From Candidatus Aalborgiella aggregata (GTDB taxonomy: Bacteria; Pseudomonadota; Gammaproteobacteria; Burkholderiales; Burkholderiaceae_C): DNA of 9,122 nucleotides. Each line of letters begins with the position of its first letter. Within the stretch, counting starts at the first letter, position 1. Made by a program: the position numbers and the translations under genes. The stretch spans positions 1 to 9,122 of the forward strand of contig JADIYY010000009.1 in assembly GCA_016705065.1 (NCBI GenBank), written 5' to 3'. Of this stretch, positions 1 through 5,465 are shown one piece after another. A model generated the notes under the pieces. The model was not told the DNA's origin and made no database searches. It saw only the letters and a list, made by a program, of their open reading frames with translations.

Positions 1-123
1 GCCGCCGTGGCCGCACTGCTCGCCGATGACCCCGGCGTCGAGGTGATCGACACCGTGGCCGGCACGGTCGACGATTTCCGCCCGGAGCATGGTGCCAACG
101 CCCCTGGAGACGAGTTCGGATGA
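1..123 (+). CDS. C-terminal end of an unidentified phage protein (5' truncated)
   Basis: Frame 1 is open from the window edge to a TGA at 121-123. The 40 visible residues are acidic and Ala/Val/Asp-rich, ending PGDEFG. The stop overlaps the next start as ATGA (start at 120), the same junction type used throughout the window, which supports this as a real coding end. No family is recognisable from this fragment. Its position just before the endolysin would fit the last gene of a tail or structural module, but that is inference from phage gene order only. Confidence 0.6.
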   Translation, partial: AAVAALLADDPGVEVIDTVAGTVDDFRPEHGANAPGDEFG

Positions 124-792
124 GGTCCACCGCTGAGCTGCGCATCCTGTGGGCACCCGCGTGTACCCCACCGTTCGCCCGCTACACCCTCCACGGTGGC
201 GGCGTCGTGACCGTGGACGTGCTGGTCGTGGACGCCCTGAAGGCTCTCAACGCCGTGCTGATCGACTGGGACTACCGCACCCGCCGGGCCGACACCGGCG
301 CCTACAACTGCCGACGGATCACCGGCTGGCACCAGCGAGCCTGCACTCCTACGGCACCGCCATCGACATCAACTGGCAGACCAACCCGTACGGTCACCAC
401 CTCATCACCGACATGCCCATCGGCATGATCGAGGACATCGAAGCAATCGAGACGGTGGGCGGGGTGCAGGTGTGGCGCTGGGGCGGCCGATATCGTGGCA
501 ACAAGGACGCCATGCACTTCGAGGTTGTCGCCTCGCCCGCTGAACTCGTCCGTGGCATCCGATCCACCACCACCACCCCAACCCCCAACCCCCAAGCAAG
601 GACTGGTTTGATATGGCCACCAAAGAAGAACTCCGTCAGGTCGTCCGCGAAGAGACCGAGCGAGGGTCGAACCGGACCATCGAGTTCCTCGTCGCGTTCA
701 TCGCCGACAACGCCGCCACCGGGTTTCACAAGGTCGCCGAGTGGACCAAGGCCATGAGCGATCTCACCGTCACCCAGCTGAAGGGGAGATAG
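120..792 (+). CDS. M15-family peptidoglycan peptidase (endolysin), frameshifted
   Basis: Likely an endolysin of the zinc D-Ala-D-Ala carboxypeptidase/L-Ala-D-Glu endopeptidase (M15) type, which cuts cell-wall peptides at lysis. The product is spread over three frames. Frame 3 from ATG 120 gives a start ending near GAYNCRRITGW. Frame 2 carries the catalytic part, SLHSYGTAIDIN (zinc-ligand His and Asp), then QVWRWGG and KDAMHFEV, whose His is the third ligand. Frame 1 supplies a tail beginning KDWFDMATKEEL and stops at 792. The first shift lies near 330-338, the second in the C-rich run at about 570-595. Each is repaired by one added base, giving about 224 residues. The start overlaps the upstream stop by ATGA. 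As written, no intact enzyme is encoded. Family assignment is firm; treating the frame-1 tail as part of the same protein is inference. Confidence 0.8.
613..792 (+). CDS. Frame-1 segment: endolysin C-terminus or a separate 59-aa ORF
   Basis: ATG 613 to TAG 790-792 encodes 59 residues starting MATKEELRQVVREE, helical and charged, with no membrane segment. There is no convincing Shine-Dalgarno sequence before ATG 613. Reading the same frame upstream gives SKDWFD without a stop, so this is better explained as the end of the M15 protein after a one-base loss in the C-rich run. It is listed separately because an automatic caller could take it as its own gene. Confidence 0.4.
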   Translation: MATKEELRQVVREETERGSNRTIEFLVAFIADNAATGFHKVAEWTKAMSDLTVTQLKGR

Positions 793-796
793 CCCG

Positions 797-982
797 GTGC
801 TGTTCGCCCAAGACTTCGTCCCCCTCCTCGACAAGCTCCCCGGGTTACAGTTCGGGGTAGCGTTCGCCGCCGCGGGCGGGTACTTCCTGTGGCTCAAGTT
901 CACCGCCTACGTCGACGCTCGGATGAACGACGAGGCGGGAGCGGTGCTATTTCAAGGTAACTCGGGACCTCAAGGCGGATGA
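797..982 (+). CDS. Small single-span membrane protein of the lysis module
   Basis: GTG start at 797 with a strong Shine-Dalgarno (AAGGGGAG, 781-788), a few bases after the preceding stop. The 61-residue product has one hydrophobic segment around residues 20-38 (FGVAFAAAGGYFLWLKF), followed by a charged tail with DARMNDEAG. Its size, single span and place between endolysin and holin fit an accessory holin or a Rz-like lysis factor, but no family is recognised. After about 945 another frame reads FKVTRDLKADEE, which looks at least as protein-like, so the true C-terminus may differ by a frameshift. Confidence 0.6.
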   Translation: MLFAQDFVPLLDKLPGLQFGVAFAAAGGYFLWLKFTAYVDARMNDEAGAVLFQGNSGPQGG

Positions 983-1000
983 AGAGGGCGGATCCGGGCG

Positions 1001-1106
1001 ATGCGGGTTTGGCGCGATCTCGCCTGGTGGCTCCGCAGTGAATGCATCCGGCTCAGCGGCGCCACCGAAGCCGACCTAGAACAACTGGCCCAAGGAGGAC
1101 CAATGA
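1001..1106 (+). CDS. Tiny hypothetical ORF in the lysis module
   Basis: ATG 1001 opens a Trp-rich amphipathic peptide beginning MRVWRDLAWWLRSE. In the written frame it runs on into the next gene. If one C of the CCC near 1090 is extra, it ends EQLAKEDQ with TGA at 1104-1106, overlapping the next ATG as ATGA, which matches the junction style here. That gives about 34 residues. No family is recognised. A GAAGAGGG stretch upstream may be a weak ribosome site. It could also be a displaced part of a neighbouring gene. Confidence 0.35.
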
Positions 1107-1318
1107 GCACCCTTACGATTTCGGGCTGGCCCGCCCACCCCTTGAGCGTGCCGTGCGTGGCACCGTTCAGGCGCTCGTCAGGATGGTCGTCGCCCTGCTC
1201 GCGATGGGCGGCCTCGACGTACCCCAGCGCGGGTGATCCCGATCACGGCCGGGCCCGTCGCCCTCGTGGGCGTGATCCAGAACGGCGGCTGCGACGCCGC
1301 TAAAAAGCCCGCCGCTGA
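1103..1318 (+). CDS. Holin-like two-span membrane protein, frameshifted
   Basis: A strong AAGGAGGA Shine-Dalgarno precedes ATG 1103. Correcting three short homopolymers (AGC at about 1107, GGG at 1231-1233, A-run at 1302-1306) by one base each gives a coherent protein of about 72 residues. It starts MSHPYDFGLARPPLERAVRG, continues VQALVRMVVALLAMGGLDV (first span), then VIPITAGPVALVGVIQN (second span), and ends KKARR. The RAVR...ALL...GG-LDV pattern with two spans and a basic tail resembles the short holins (r1t-like) of actinophages, which form the lethal membrane lesion at lysis. This is a family resemblance, not proof. The 3' end overlaps the convergent integrase end by about 20 bp. Confidence 0.6.
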
Positions 1319-2460
1319 GCTCGCAGGCTGGGGAGGCGGCGGCCGACAACTGGTCAGCCACCTCCCGGTTATCATCCCGCCGGGAGTGCCCGTACACGTT
1401 CTGAGTCATCTGGAGCGACTTGTGGCCGACCAGCGCCGCAGCCACCCGGGCACCCGCCAGACGGGTCGCCTCCAGTCGCCACACGATGCCGCAACGCCTT
1501 CAAGTTCACCCCGGCCATATCGGTCACCCGCACGTCTCGCACGTACCGTCCAGGCCCTCGTGCGCCGCCGTCACCCGGCGGACCACCTTCGAGCAGTGAT
1601 CCGAATGCGGACACTCGACGGGTCCCGGGCCGTACAGAACACCGGCCACGACTCTCCGACCACGGGGCGCCCGCCATGGCCCGGCGCCGGTCACGCTCCT
1701 CCGGGGTGCCACGGCGACCCGCTCACCGACCAGCACCACCCGGGTCCCCTTCGTCTTCGTGCTCTTGTCGGCCTGCGTCCGAGTGTCCACCGACTATCGA
1801 TGCTCACCGTCCGGGCCACCAGATCGATATCCGACCAGCGCAACGCCGCCAGCTCACCACGCCGGGCACCGATCGCGCCAGACCAAGCCACCCATCAGGG
1901 CCGCTGTCGGCGCCGACCGTTGCAGTGCACGACGGGCCCGAACAGGGCGGCGCCCCTCCGTAGCGGTGTCTCGGTGGCCCCGTGCGACGCCCTCGCAGCC
2001 CGGCCCCGGGTTGGCCTCGATGTGGCCCTGCTCGTGCGCCCACCGGAGCACCTGGATGACGGCGAGGTCCTGGTTGATCGTCATCGACGGCCCAACCGTC
2101 CGGCGTCAACGTGATGGTGCGGTAGGCGGCAAGGTCCCGGTGTCCGATATCGACCACCGGCCGGGCCCGAACGACGGCGGAGGCGTAGCGAGGCGGTCCG
2201 GTAGGTGTCCATCGTCGCCGGGGCCAGCCTGGTCCCCCGCTGGCGGCGTTCCCACCGCTTCCACGCGGTCGCGACGGTCATCTCTTGCCGTGCTGCCCGG
2301 CCACCTCCGGTCGAAGTCTCCGGCGATCCACCCGACCTGCCGGCGGGTGGTGGCTGGGTCGAACCGGGCGTGGCCTGTTCCCGGGCGCCCGGCGGGCAGA
2401 CAGTGGTTGCCCGTTGCGGCGCCGCCCGGCCGGGTCGACCCCGGACGGAGATCTTGCCTT
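1300..2460 (-). pseudogene. int: Tyrosine recombinase (phage integrase), multiply frameshifted
   Basis: Site-specific integrase that would act at the attachment region to its right. Read leftward through several frames it shows the expected order. The core-binding domain has AWKRWERRQRG and LAPATMDTYR (about 2281-2220), then INQDLAVIQVLRWAHEQGHI (about 2080-2015). The catalytic domain has GARRGELAALRWSDIDL (Arg I), TKTKGTRVVL (Lys), VNLKALRH (the HxxR box, with Lys where His is usual), LVGHKSLQMTQNVYGHS (second His and the Tyr nucleophile). One added base at 1302-1306 would end it ...LSGGLF. At least five frame changes occur, so no full-length product is encoded as written. The 5' end is unclear: ATG 2281 is possible, but RFDPATTRRQVGWIAG upstream looks like coding and may be the N-terminal arm-binding domain. 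Family identity is certain; boundaries are not. Confidence 0.8.
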
Positions 2461-2486
2461 GAATTCCAGGCCGGTGACTTGCCCGG

Positions 2487-3017
2487 CTAATCCATTGAGC
2501 CGCCCAGCGCCGCCACGCGGCGCATCCAGCGCCGTGTAATCACGCCGGATGGCGGCTCTAACAGATCGGGACAACGCCTGGGAACCCACGCGCAGGCGGC
2601 GCACCGAACCGTGCCACGTGTGCGCCGACCATGACGGCCTCGACGTCGATCAGGTGGTAATGCCAGGTCACCGGCCGCGAATCTCCGTACTTGGCGGTGT
2701 GCATGCGGCGCAACCGTTCTTCGTCGAACGATGGGACCATCGAATGTCGGCCGCCGACAGTTCGGCGACCGTCGGATCCACGGCCAGTGCTGTCGTCGCT
2801 CCTGTACCGGGTCCGATCGGGTCGAGCCACCCACTGTGACACCCACTGCCGGGCGGGCGGCCGCACGTTCGGCAACGATCGGCAGGTCACGTGGTGGGCG
2901 ACCTCCACACGTCCCGCTATCCGTCGACGATGGCGCGCCACTTCCCAGATCGGGTTGCGATCGGGGATCGAGTCCGGTCGGCCCCGGTGTCGAGTAAGCT
3001 AGGGCGGTGGTGGTCAT
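2487..3017 (-). pseudogene. DnaQ-like (DEDDh) 3'-5' exonuclease, multiply frameshifted
   Basis: Begins at ATG 3017 (MTTTALAY). Pieced together across frames it reads LDT-G-A-TGLDP then DRNPIWEVA, the N-terminal Exo I region of DnaQ-family exonucleases (usual form DTETTGLDP). Next come VPSFDEERL (Exo II, FDxxxL type), WHYHLIDVEAV, and finally GSQALSRSV with DYTALD (Exo III, normally H-TAL-DAR). The likely role is single-strand 3'-5' DNA or RNA trimming during phage replication. Two things are odd. The Exo I glutamate appears as Gly, and the Exo III histidine appears as Tyr, in addition to frame changes that include apparent extra C's. It is therefore either inactive or badly sequenced. It sits between the integrase and the attachment core. 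Confidence 0.65.
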
Positions 3018-3043
3018 GCGACCACTCTACGCCACGTCGGCCT

Positions 3044-3067
3044 GAAAGTCTGCCCCGAGTCTGCCCC
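3044..3067 (+). repeat. Left pair of candidate integrase arm-type sites
   Basis: Two direct copies of AGTCTGCCCC at 3047-3056 and 3058-3067, 11 bp apart (about one helical turn). The 24-bp unit recurs with 23 of 24 identical bases at 3254-3277, on the other side of the tRNA-like core and in the same orientation. Paired short direct repeats flanking an att core are the usual form of tyrosine-integrase arm sites. Binding here is inferred. Confidence 0.6.
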
Positions 3068-3092
3068 GCCCCATCATCGGGGCGGGGCCTTT
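3063..3092 (+). terminator. Strong GC hairpin, possible rightward terminator
   Basis: A perfect 10-bp inverted repeat, GCCCCGCCCC (3063-3072) and GGGGCGGGGC (3079-3088), with loop ATCATC, followed on the + strand by CTTTCG. The T-tract is short, and only the + strand has it. It lies between the exonuclease start and the att core and overlaps the second left arm repeat, so it may stop rightward read-through or act in the recombination complex. Confidence 0.45.
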
Positions 3093-3119
3093 CGGGCTAC
3101 TCCCCTTGCGGCCGTAGGG

Positions 3120-3165
3120 CGCCCCTGCCGGGAATCGAACCCGGAACCGTCGGATTAGAAGTCCG
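3120..3165 (-). other. attP: Attachment-site core: 3' half of tRNA-Arg(TCT)
   Basis: On the minus strand this reads as the 3' half of a tRNA. It has an anticodon loop CTTCTAA with anticodon TCT (+ strand 3157-3159), a 3' anticodon stem at 3150-3154, a variable loop at 3145-3149, a perfect T arm (CCGGG-TTCGATT-CCCGG, 3128-3144) and the 3' acceptor strand CAGGGGC ending at 3121. On the 5' side the anticodon-stem pairing fails at 3166, and no D arm or 5' acceptor strand follows. That is the normal pattern for a phage attP core matching the host tRNA 3' end, so that integration rebuilds the tRNA. With phage genes on both sides it is best read as attP, though attL or attR cannot be fully excluded. 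Confidence 0.75.
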
Positions 3166-3193
3166 GTGCAACATGTCCCGATAGGGTCGGATT

Positions 3194-3233
3194 GGTCCAA
3201 ATAGGGCCATATTGCAGGGGGTCCGGTCCAAAT
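3194..3233 (+). repeat. Short direct repeats beside the att core
   Basis: GGTCCAAAT occurs at 3194-3202 and 3225-3233, 31 bp apart (about three helical turns), between the core and the right arm pair. They could be sites for an excisionase or a host bending protein. Nothing in the sequence identifies the binder. Confidence 0.3.
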
Positions 3234-3253
3234 CCGTTGATCCGACTACCCCC

Positions 3254-3277
3254 GAAAGTCTGCCCCAAGTCTGCCCC
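3254..3277 (+). repeat. Right pair of candidate integrase arm-type sites
   Basis: AGTCTGCCCC at 3257-3266 and 3268-3277, again with an 11-bp period, matches the left pair at 23 of 24 positions. The nearest copies lie about 52 bp left and 91 bp right of the core, giving asymmetric arms. The pair ends just downstream of the stop of the last gene of the leftward operon. Confidence 0.6.
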
Positions 3278-3289
3278 GGTTCGGTCTGG

Positions 3290-3568
3290 TCACGATGGCG
3301 CCATGAAGTCGGCGCGCAGGTGGCCCGGCGTGCACTTGGAATGGATGTACCCCGAGCGGTCGGCCAGCCGGATGATCGTTTGCCCCTCGTGAATGGCCGT
3401 GTTGCAGGCCCGGCAATGCCCCGGGTACCTGGCCGGGATCGGCTGCCAGTCCAGCACCTCATCCTCGATAGCCAGCCCATGGGCCAGCGACGGGTCGACC
3501 CCGGCGGCACGACGGCATGGCGGGCATGTCTCGGGGTAGTCGTTGTGCTCGCACCACGCGCCACCCAT
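3290..3568 (-). CDS. Small zinc-finger protein (PARP/treble-clef-like)
   Basis: ATG at 3568, sharing its A with the preceding stop (TGATG), to TGA at 3290. The 92-residue product has an N-terminal CxHxnCxxC cluster (CEHNDYPETCPPC). It then has CRACNTAI...G...H-SKC, a CxxC-x20-HxxC arrangement with the Ile/Gly spacing seen in PARP-type and related treble-clef fingers. It probably binds one or two zinc ions. The target is unknown; DNA or protein binding is inference. It is the last gene of the leftward operon, ending near the right arm sites. The ORF is intact and its codon use matches its neighbours. Confidence 0.7.
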   Translation of the reverse strand: MGGAWCEHNDYPETCPPCRRAAGVDPSLAHGLAIEDEVLDWQPIPARYPGHCRACNTAIHEGQTIIRLADRSGYIHSKCTPGHLRADFMAPS

Positions 3569-3783
3569 CAGATCACCACGCCAGCGGGAACGTCGGGCGC
3601 CGTCCGGGGTGCTGTCTCCGGTGCGATCTTGTTGCACTCGGGGCACGGCGCGAACGGGATCACGTTCGCGTGAAAGTTGGCGTCGTCGTAGCCGCGCCCC
3701 TCCACCTCGTGGTCGCAGTGCTCGCACGCGTAGACGGCGGTGAAGTCTCGGCGGTGCTGGCTGGTCTTCTGCTTGATCCTCAT
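3568..3783 (-). CDS. Phage zinc-ribbon protein
   Basis: ATG 3783 (TGATG overlap with the HNH stop) to TGA 3568, 71 residues, intact. The core pattern is YACEHCDHEVEG, then GYDDANFHANVIP, then CPEC. This is a conserved small-protein signature I associate with many phages: two CxxC knuckles around a YDDxxFHxNVIP strand pair, folding as a zinc ribbon. The biochemical role is not established. Tight coupling to the HNH gene above and the second zinc protein below suggests the three are made together. Confidence 0.75.
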   Translation of the reverse strand: MRIKQKTSQHRRDFTAVYACEHCDHEVEGRGYDDANFHANVIPFAPCPECNKIAPETAPRTAPDVPAGVVI

Positions 3784-4490
3784 CACATCTGTCCTCTCGT
3801 CAGTACGGCGGCCACGACGATCGCAGCAGCCAGCATCACAGGGGTCGGCACCGGGAACGACCAGCCCACCCAAGGCGTCACCCACCGGGCCACCGCCCAC
3901 AACTCCAGGCGGTCCGACTTCCCCCGATTACACGCCCGACACAACGGCGCACCATTCGACGCGTCGTTGTGCCCACCACGGGCCGCCGGGATCAAATGGT
4001 CAGCCTGCCGGGCCACCCGCCACCAACACTTACGGCACCGACGGCGCCACCCCAACCGTGGCCCCTCCATGATCTCCAGCCACACCGACGGCGGGAACTC
4101 GAGGCGCAACGTCGGGCGGCCCGGTGCGACCGCACGGGCCATCCCTTGCCGGGCCACCCTCGACCACAGGAGCAACAGCCGGGCAACCAGCCAGCCCACC
4201 CACACGGCACCAACGACACCCACGGCCGCCTGCCAGGGGTGCGATGTGCGCCGGGCTCGGCCCGAGCCGTCGCAGCGGGCGCAGTCTTCGTAGTAGTCGG
4301 TGCCCGCGAGCGGGTCGAACAGATCGAAGCCGCCATGCCCGCTGCACTCGGCACAGCGCTCGGGGCGCACTTCAAACACTCGACCCGCAGCAATCGCCTC
4401 TAATAGGGGAAGTACCGTATCAATCATTGCGTCAGCTATTGGTTGGCGAATCTGGAGCGGAATCTGATCGAATGAAATCTGCGTAATCAC
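3783..4490 (-). CDS. HNH endonuclease with two membrane spans and a CxxC zinc domain
   Basis: An intact ORF of 235 residues from GTG 4490. Residues 46-77 carry CAECSGHG...CARCDGSG, a DnaJ-like CxxCxGxG pair. Residues 87-109 are a hydrophobic span (AAVGVVGAVWVGWLV). Residues 152-192 are an HNH fold: CRKC, then ADHLIPAARGG (metal/catalytic DH), DASNG, and LCRACNRGKSD, with Asn in the last H position as is common. Residues 216-231 form a second span near the C-terminus. HNH nucleases nick or cut DNA; a membrane-anchored version is unusual. An alternative start at ATG 4427, just after the previous stop at 4432, would remove the first 21 residues. The first 60 codons are distinctly AT-richer in third positions than the rest. 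The stop overlaps the zinc-ribbon start as TGATG. Confidence 0.75.
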   Translation of the reverse strand: MITQISFDQIPLQIRQPIADAMIDTVLPLLEAIAAGRVFEVRPERCAECSGHGGFDLFDPLAGTDYYEDCARCDGSGRARRTSHPWQAAVGVVGAVWVGWLVARLLLLWSRVARQGMARAVAPGRPTLRLEFPPSVWLEIMEGPRLGWRRRCRKCWWRVARQADHLIPAARGGHNDASNGAPLCRACNRGKSDRLELWAVARWVTPWVGWSFPVPTPVMLAAAIVVAAVLTRGQM

Positions 4491-4827
4491 TCAGCACATC
4501 GGCAGCACTCGTCGCTTCTTCAGGTGTTGGGATGATGCCGCTCTGGTACTCCTCTCCACGTCTAGGGTCCGCTGGGGACCGGGCCCGGCTCGACGCCGTA
4601 GCCGTCGCAGTGGGTGCAGTCGATGAGCACCAGCAGTCGATCTGTGTCGCCTTGCCACCACCCGCGGACGTCAAGCGCCCTCGGGCGTAGGTGGAAGTCT
4701 GGCGTGTATCCGTTCGCTGGGATGTAAACCCTCTTGATTGTGTGCCGGTATCCGCACCCGTCAGGGTCACCGGGCAGCACCAGCGACGGGTACCACGGCG
4801 CCGCTGGCCACGGATCGGGTTGGTCAT
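4432..4827 (-). CDS. Hypothetical protein with one CxxCxGxG motif, frameshifted
   Basis: ATG 4827 has a strong AGGAGGA Shine-Dalgarno and overlaps the preceding stop as TAATG. The frame directly after ATG looks like low-complexity noise. The neighbouring frame reads PDPWPAAPWYPSLVLPGDP, KRVYIPANGYTPDFHLRP, and DCTHCDGYGVEPGP, with strong GC third positions. One missing C in the CCC at codons 3-4 joins them. That frame stops at TAG 4562-4564. Dropping one C just before it restores the 4432 frame, giving an acidic tail with IIPTPEEATSAADVLSDYA. The repaired length is about 132 residues, or 88 if the TAG is real. CTHCDGYG probably pairs with metal. No family recognised. Confidence 0.5.
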   Translation of the reverse strand: MTNPIRGQRRRGTRRWCCPVTLTGADTGTQSRGFTSQRTDTRQTSTYARGRLTSAGGGKATQIDCWCSSTAPTATATASSRARSPADPRRGEEYQSGIIPTPEEATSAADVLSDYADFIRSDSAPDSPTNS

Positions 4828-5038
4828 TATGACTTCCTCCTGGCCATCTCGACGTGCGCCCGGCCGAGCAACCCGGCCAGCGCCTCATCCCGTTACCCTT
4901 CTCGGCGGCAGCGGCATGCAGTCGGGCTGGTGGCCATCCTGGGGCCGCTCGGGCGACGAGTTTGACGGCACCATCGAGGTCTTTTGCCGCAAACCTAGTG
5001 AAGGATCTGAGGATGTCTTTGCGTGTGGCTCCGTTCAT
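4827..5038 (-). CDS. Small helical hypothetical protein, one frameshift
   Basis: ATG 5038 follows the preceding stop by 13 bases, with a weak GAGG ribosome site. It begins MNGATRKDILRSFTRFAAKD and is predicted mostly helical. Near 4895 a missing G in the GGG run shifts the frame. Restored, the end reads DEALAGLLGRAHVEMARRKS with TAA at 4827-4829, overlapping the next ATG as TAATG. Repaired length is about 70 residues. There is no membrane span or recognised domain. The start and end make sense only with the repair, which supports one gene. Confidence 0.5.
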
Positions 5039-5051
5039 GACGCCGCCTCAG

Positions 5052-5272
5052 TCAGGCCCTCGTCGTCACCGACAGGCCAGACCCGCGGTCCAGCAGTGCC
5101 GCATGGGCGTCGCTGTCGGGGTGCGGGCTCTTCGATCTAACAGATCGCGAGCGGCGACGACCTGCTCGTCAGTTATGCCCCTGATTGCCACCTCAGCCTT
5201 CAGCTTCTCGGTCAGGTCATCGAGCAGCTTCACAACGTGAATGCACAACTCGCCTACTACTGGATCGTTCAT
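5052..5272 (-). CDS. Small helical hypothetical protein, one frameshift
   Basis: From ATG 5272 the product begins MNDPVVGELCIHVVKLLDDL and continues KLKAEVAIRGITDEQVVAARD, a helical, charged protein. A missing base near 5140 leads to RSKSPHPDSDAHAALLD and SGLSVTTRA, stopping at TGA 5052-5054. Repaired length is about 74 residues. The frame before ATG 5272 is also open and holds CESCDDTGHG, so this may be the C-terminal half of a single protein with the upstream gene. ATG 5272 has no ribosome site but sits in an ATGA, typical of coupled starts here. Confidence 0.5.
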
Positions 5273-5465
5273 CTGTCGGCGGGGTCGCGCAATGCGTTCA
5301 CCGTGGCCCGTGTCGTCGCACGACTCGCAGCGGATCCACGCCCCCGCCCGCTGAGAGGTGTCGCTGTGACCCACCAACCGAGCTCGCCTTCGCACACCGC
5401 GCATGCGGCCTCACGTCGCGAACCTCTTCCAGGTCTTCCACCGATCGATTACGGTTGTCGCTCAT
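5269..5465 (-). CDS. Putative double zinc-knuckle protein, frameshifted
   Basis: ATG 5465 overlaps the DUF4230-like gene's stop as ATGA. It starts MSDNRNRSVEDLEEVRDV. After a missing base near 5395 the frame reads AVCEGELGWWVTATPLSG, and after another near 5345 it reads AWIRCESCDDTGHGERIARP. The combined pattern is a Cys-x2-Cys-like pair, a WWVT strand, then CxxCxxTGHG, a compact zinc-binding layout. The end is ambiguous: it may stop at the ATGA near 5269-5271 or continue in frame into the next gene. No named family is assigned. Confidence 0.45.

Noticed and set aside
149..757. A single 202-codon rightward ORF as the endolysin
   Set aside because: Only its middle is real M15 sequence. Its first 60 and last 50 residues are Arg/Pro/Ser-rich, while better protein continues in the other two frames.
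1302..1328. Minus-strand terminator (GCCTGC/GCGGGC stem then a T-run) for the integrase
   Set aside because: The stem is only 6 bp with a G-T pair and a 10-nt loop, and it lies within the last codons of the integrase.
1233..2490. Long plus-strand open frames of over 200 codons across 1233-2114 and 1759-2490
   Set aside because: They are antisense to integrase motifs on the minus strand (GARRGELAALRW, VGHKSLQMTQNVYGH) and read as Arg/Pro/Ser-rich noise, as expected opposite GC-rich coding DNA.
3120..3190. A complete tRNA-Arg gene
   Set aside because: Only the anticodon loop, T arm and 3' acceptor strand are present. The 5' sequence has no D arm and the anticodon stem mispairs at 3166.
3097..3564. 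Minus-strand ORF crossing the att core
   Set aside because: It spans the tRNA-like core and both sides, is low-complexity, and overlaps the intact zinc-finger gene in another frame.
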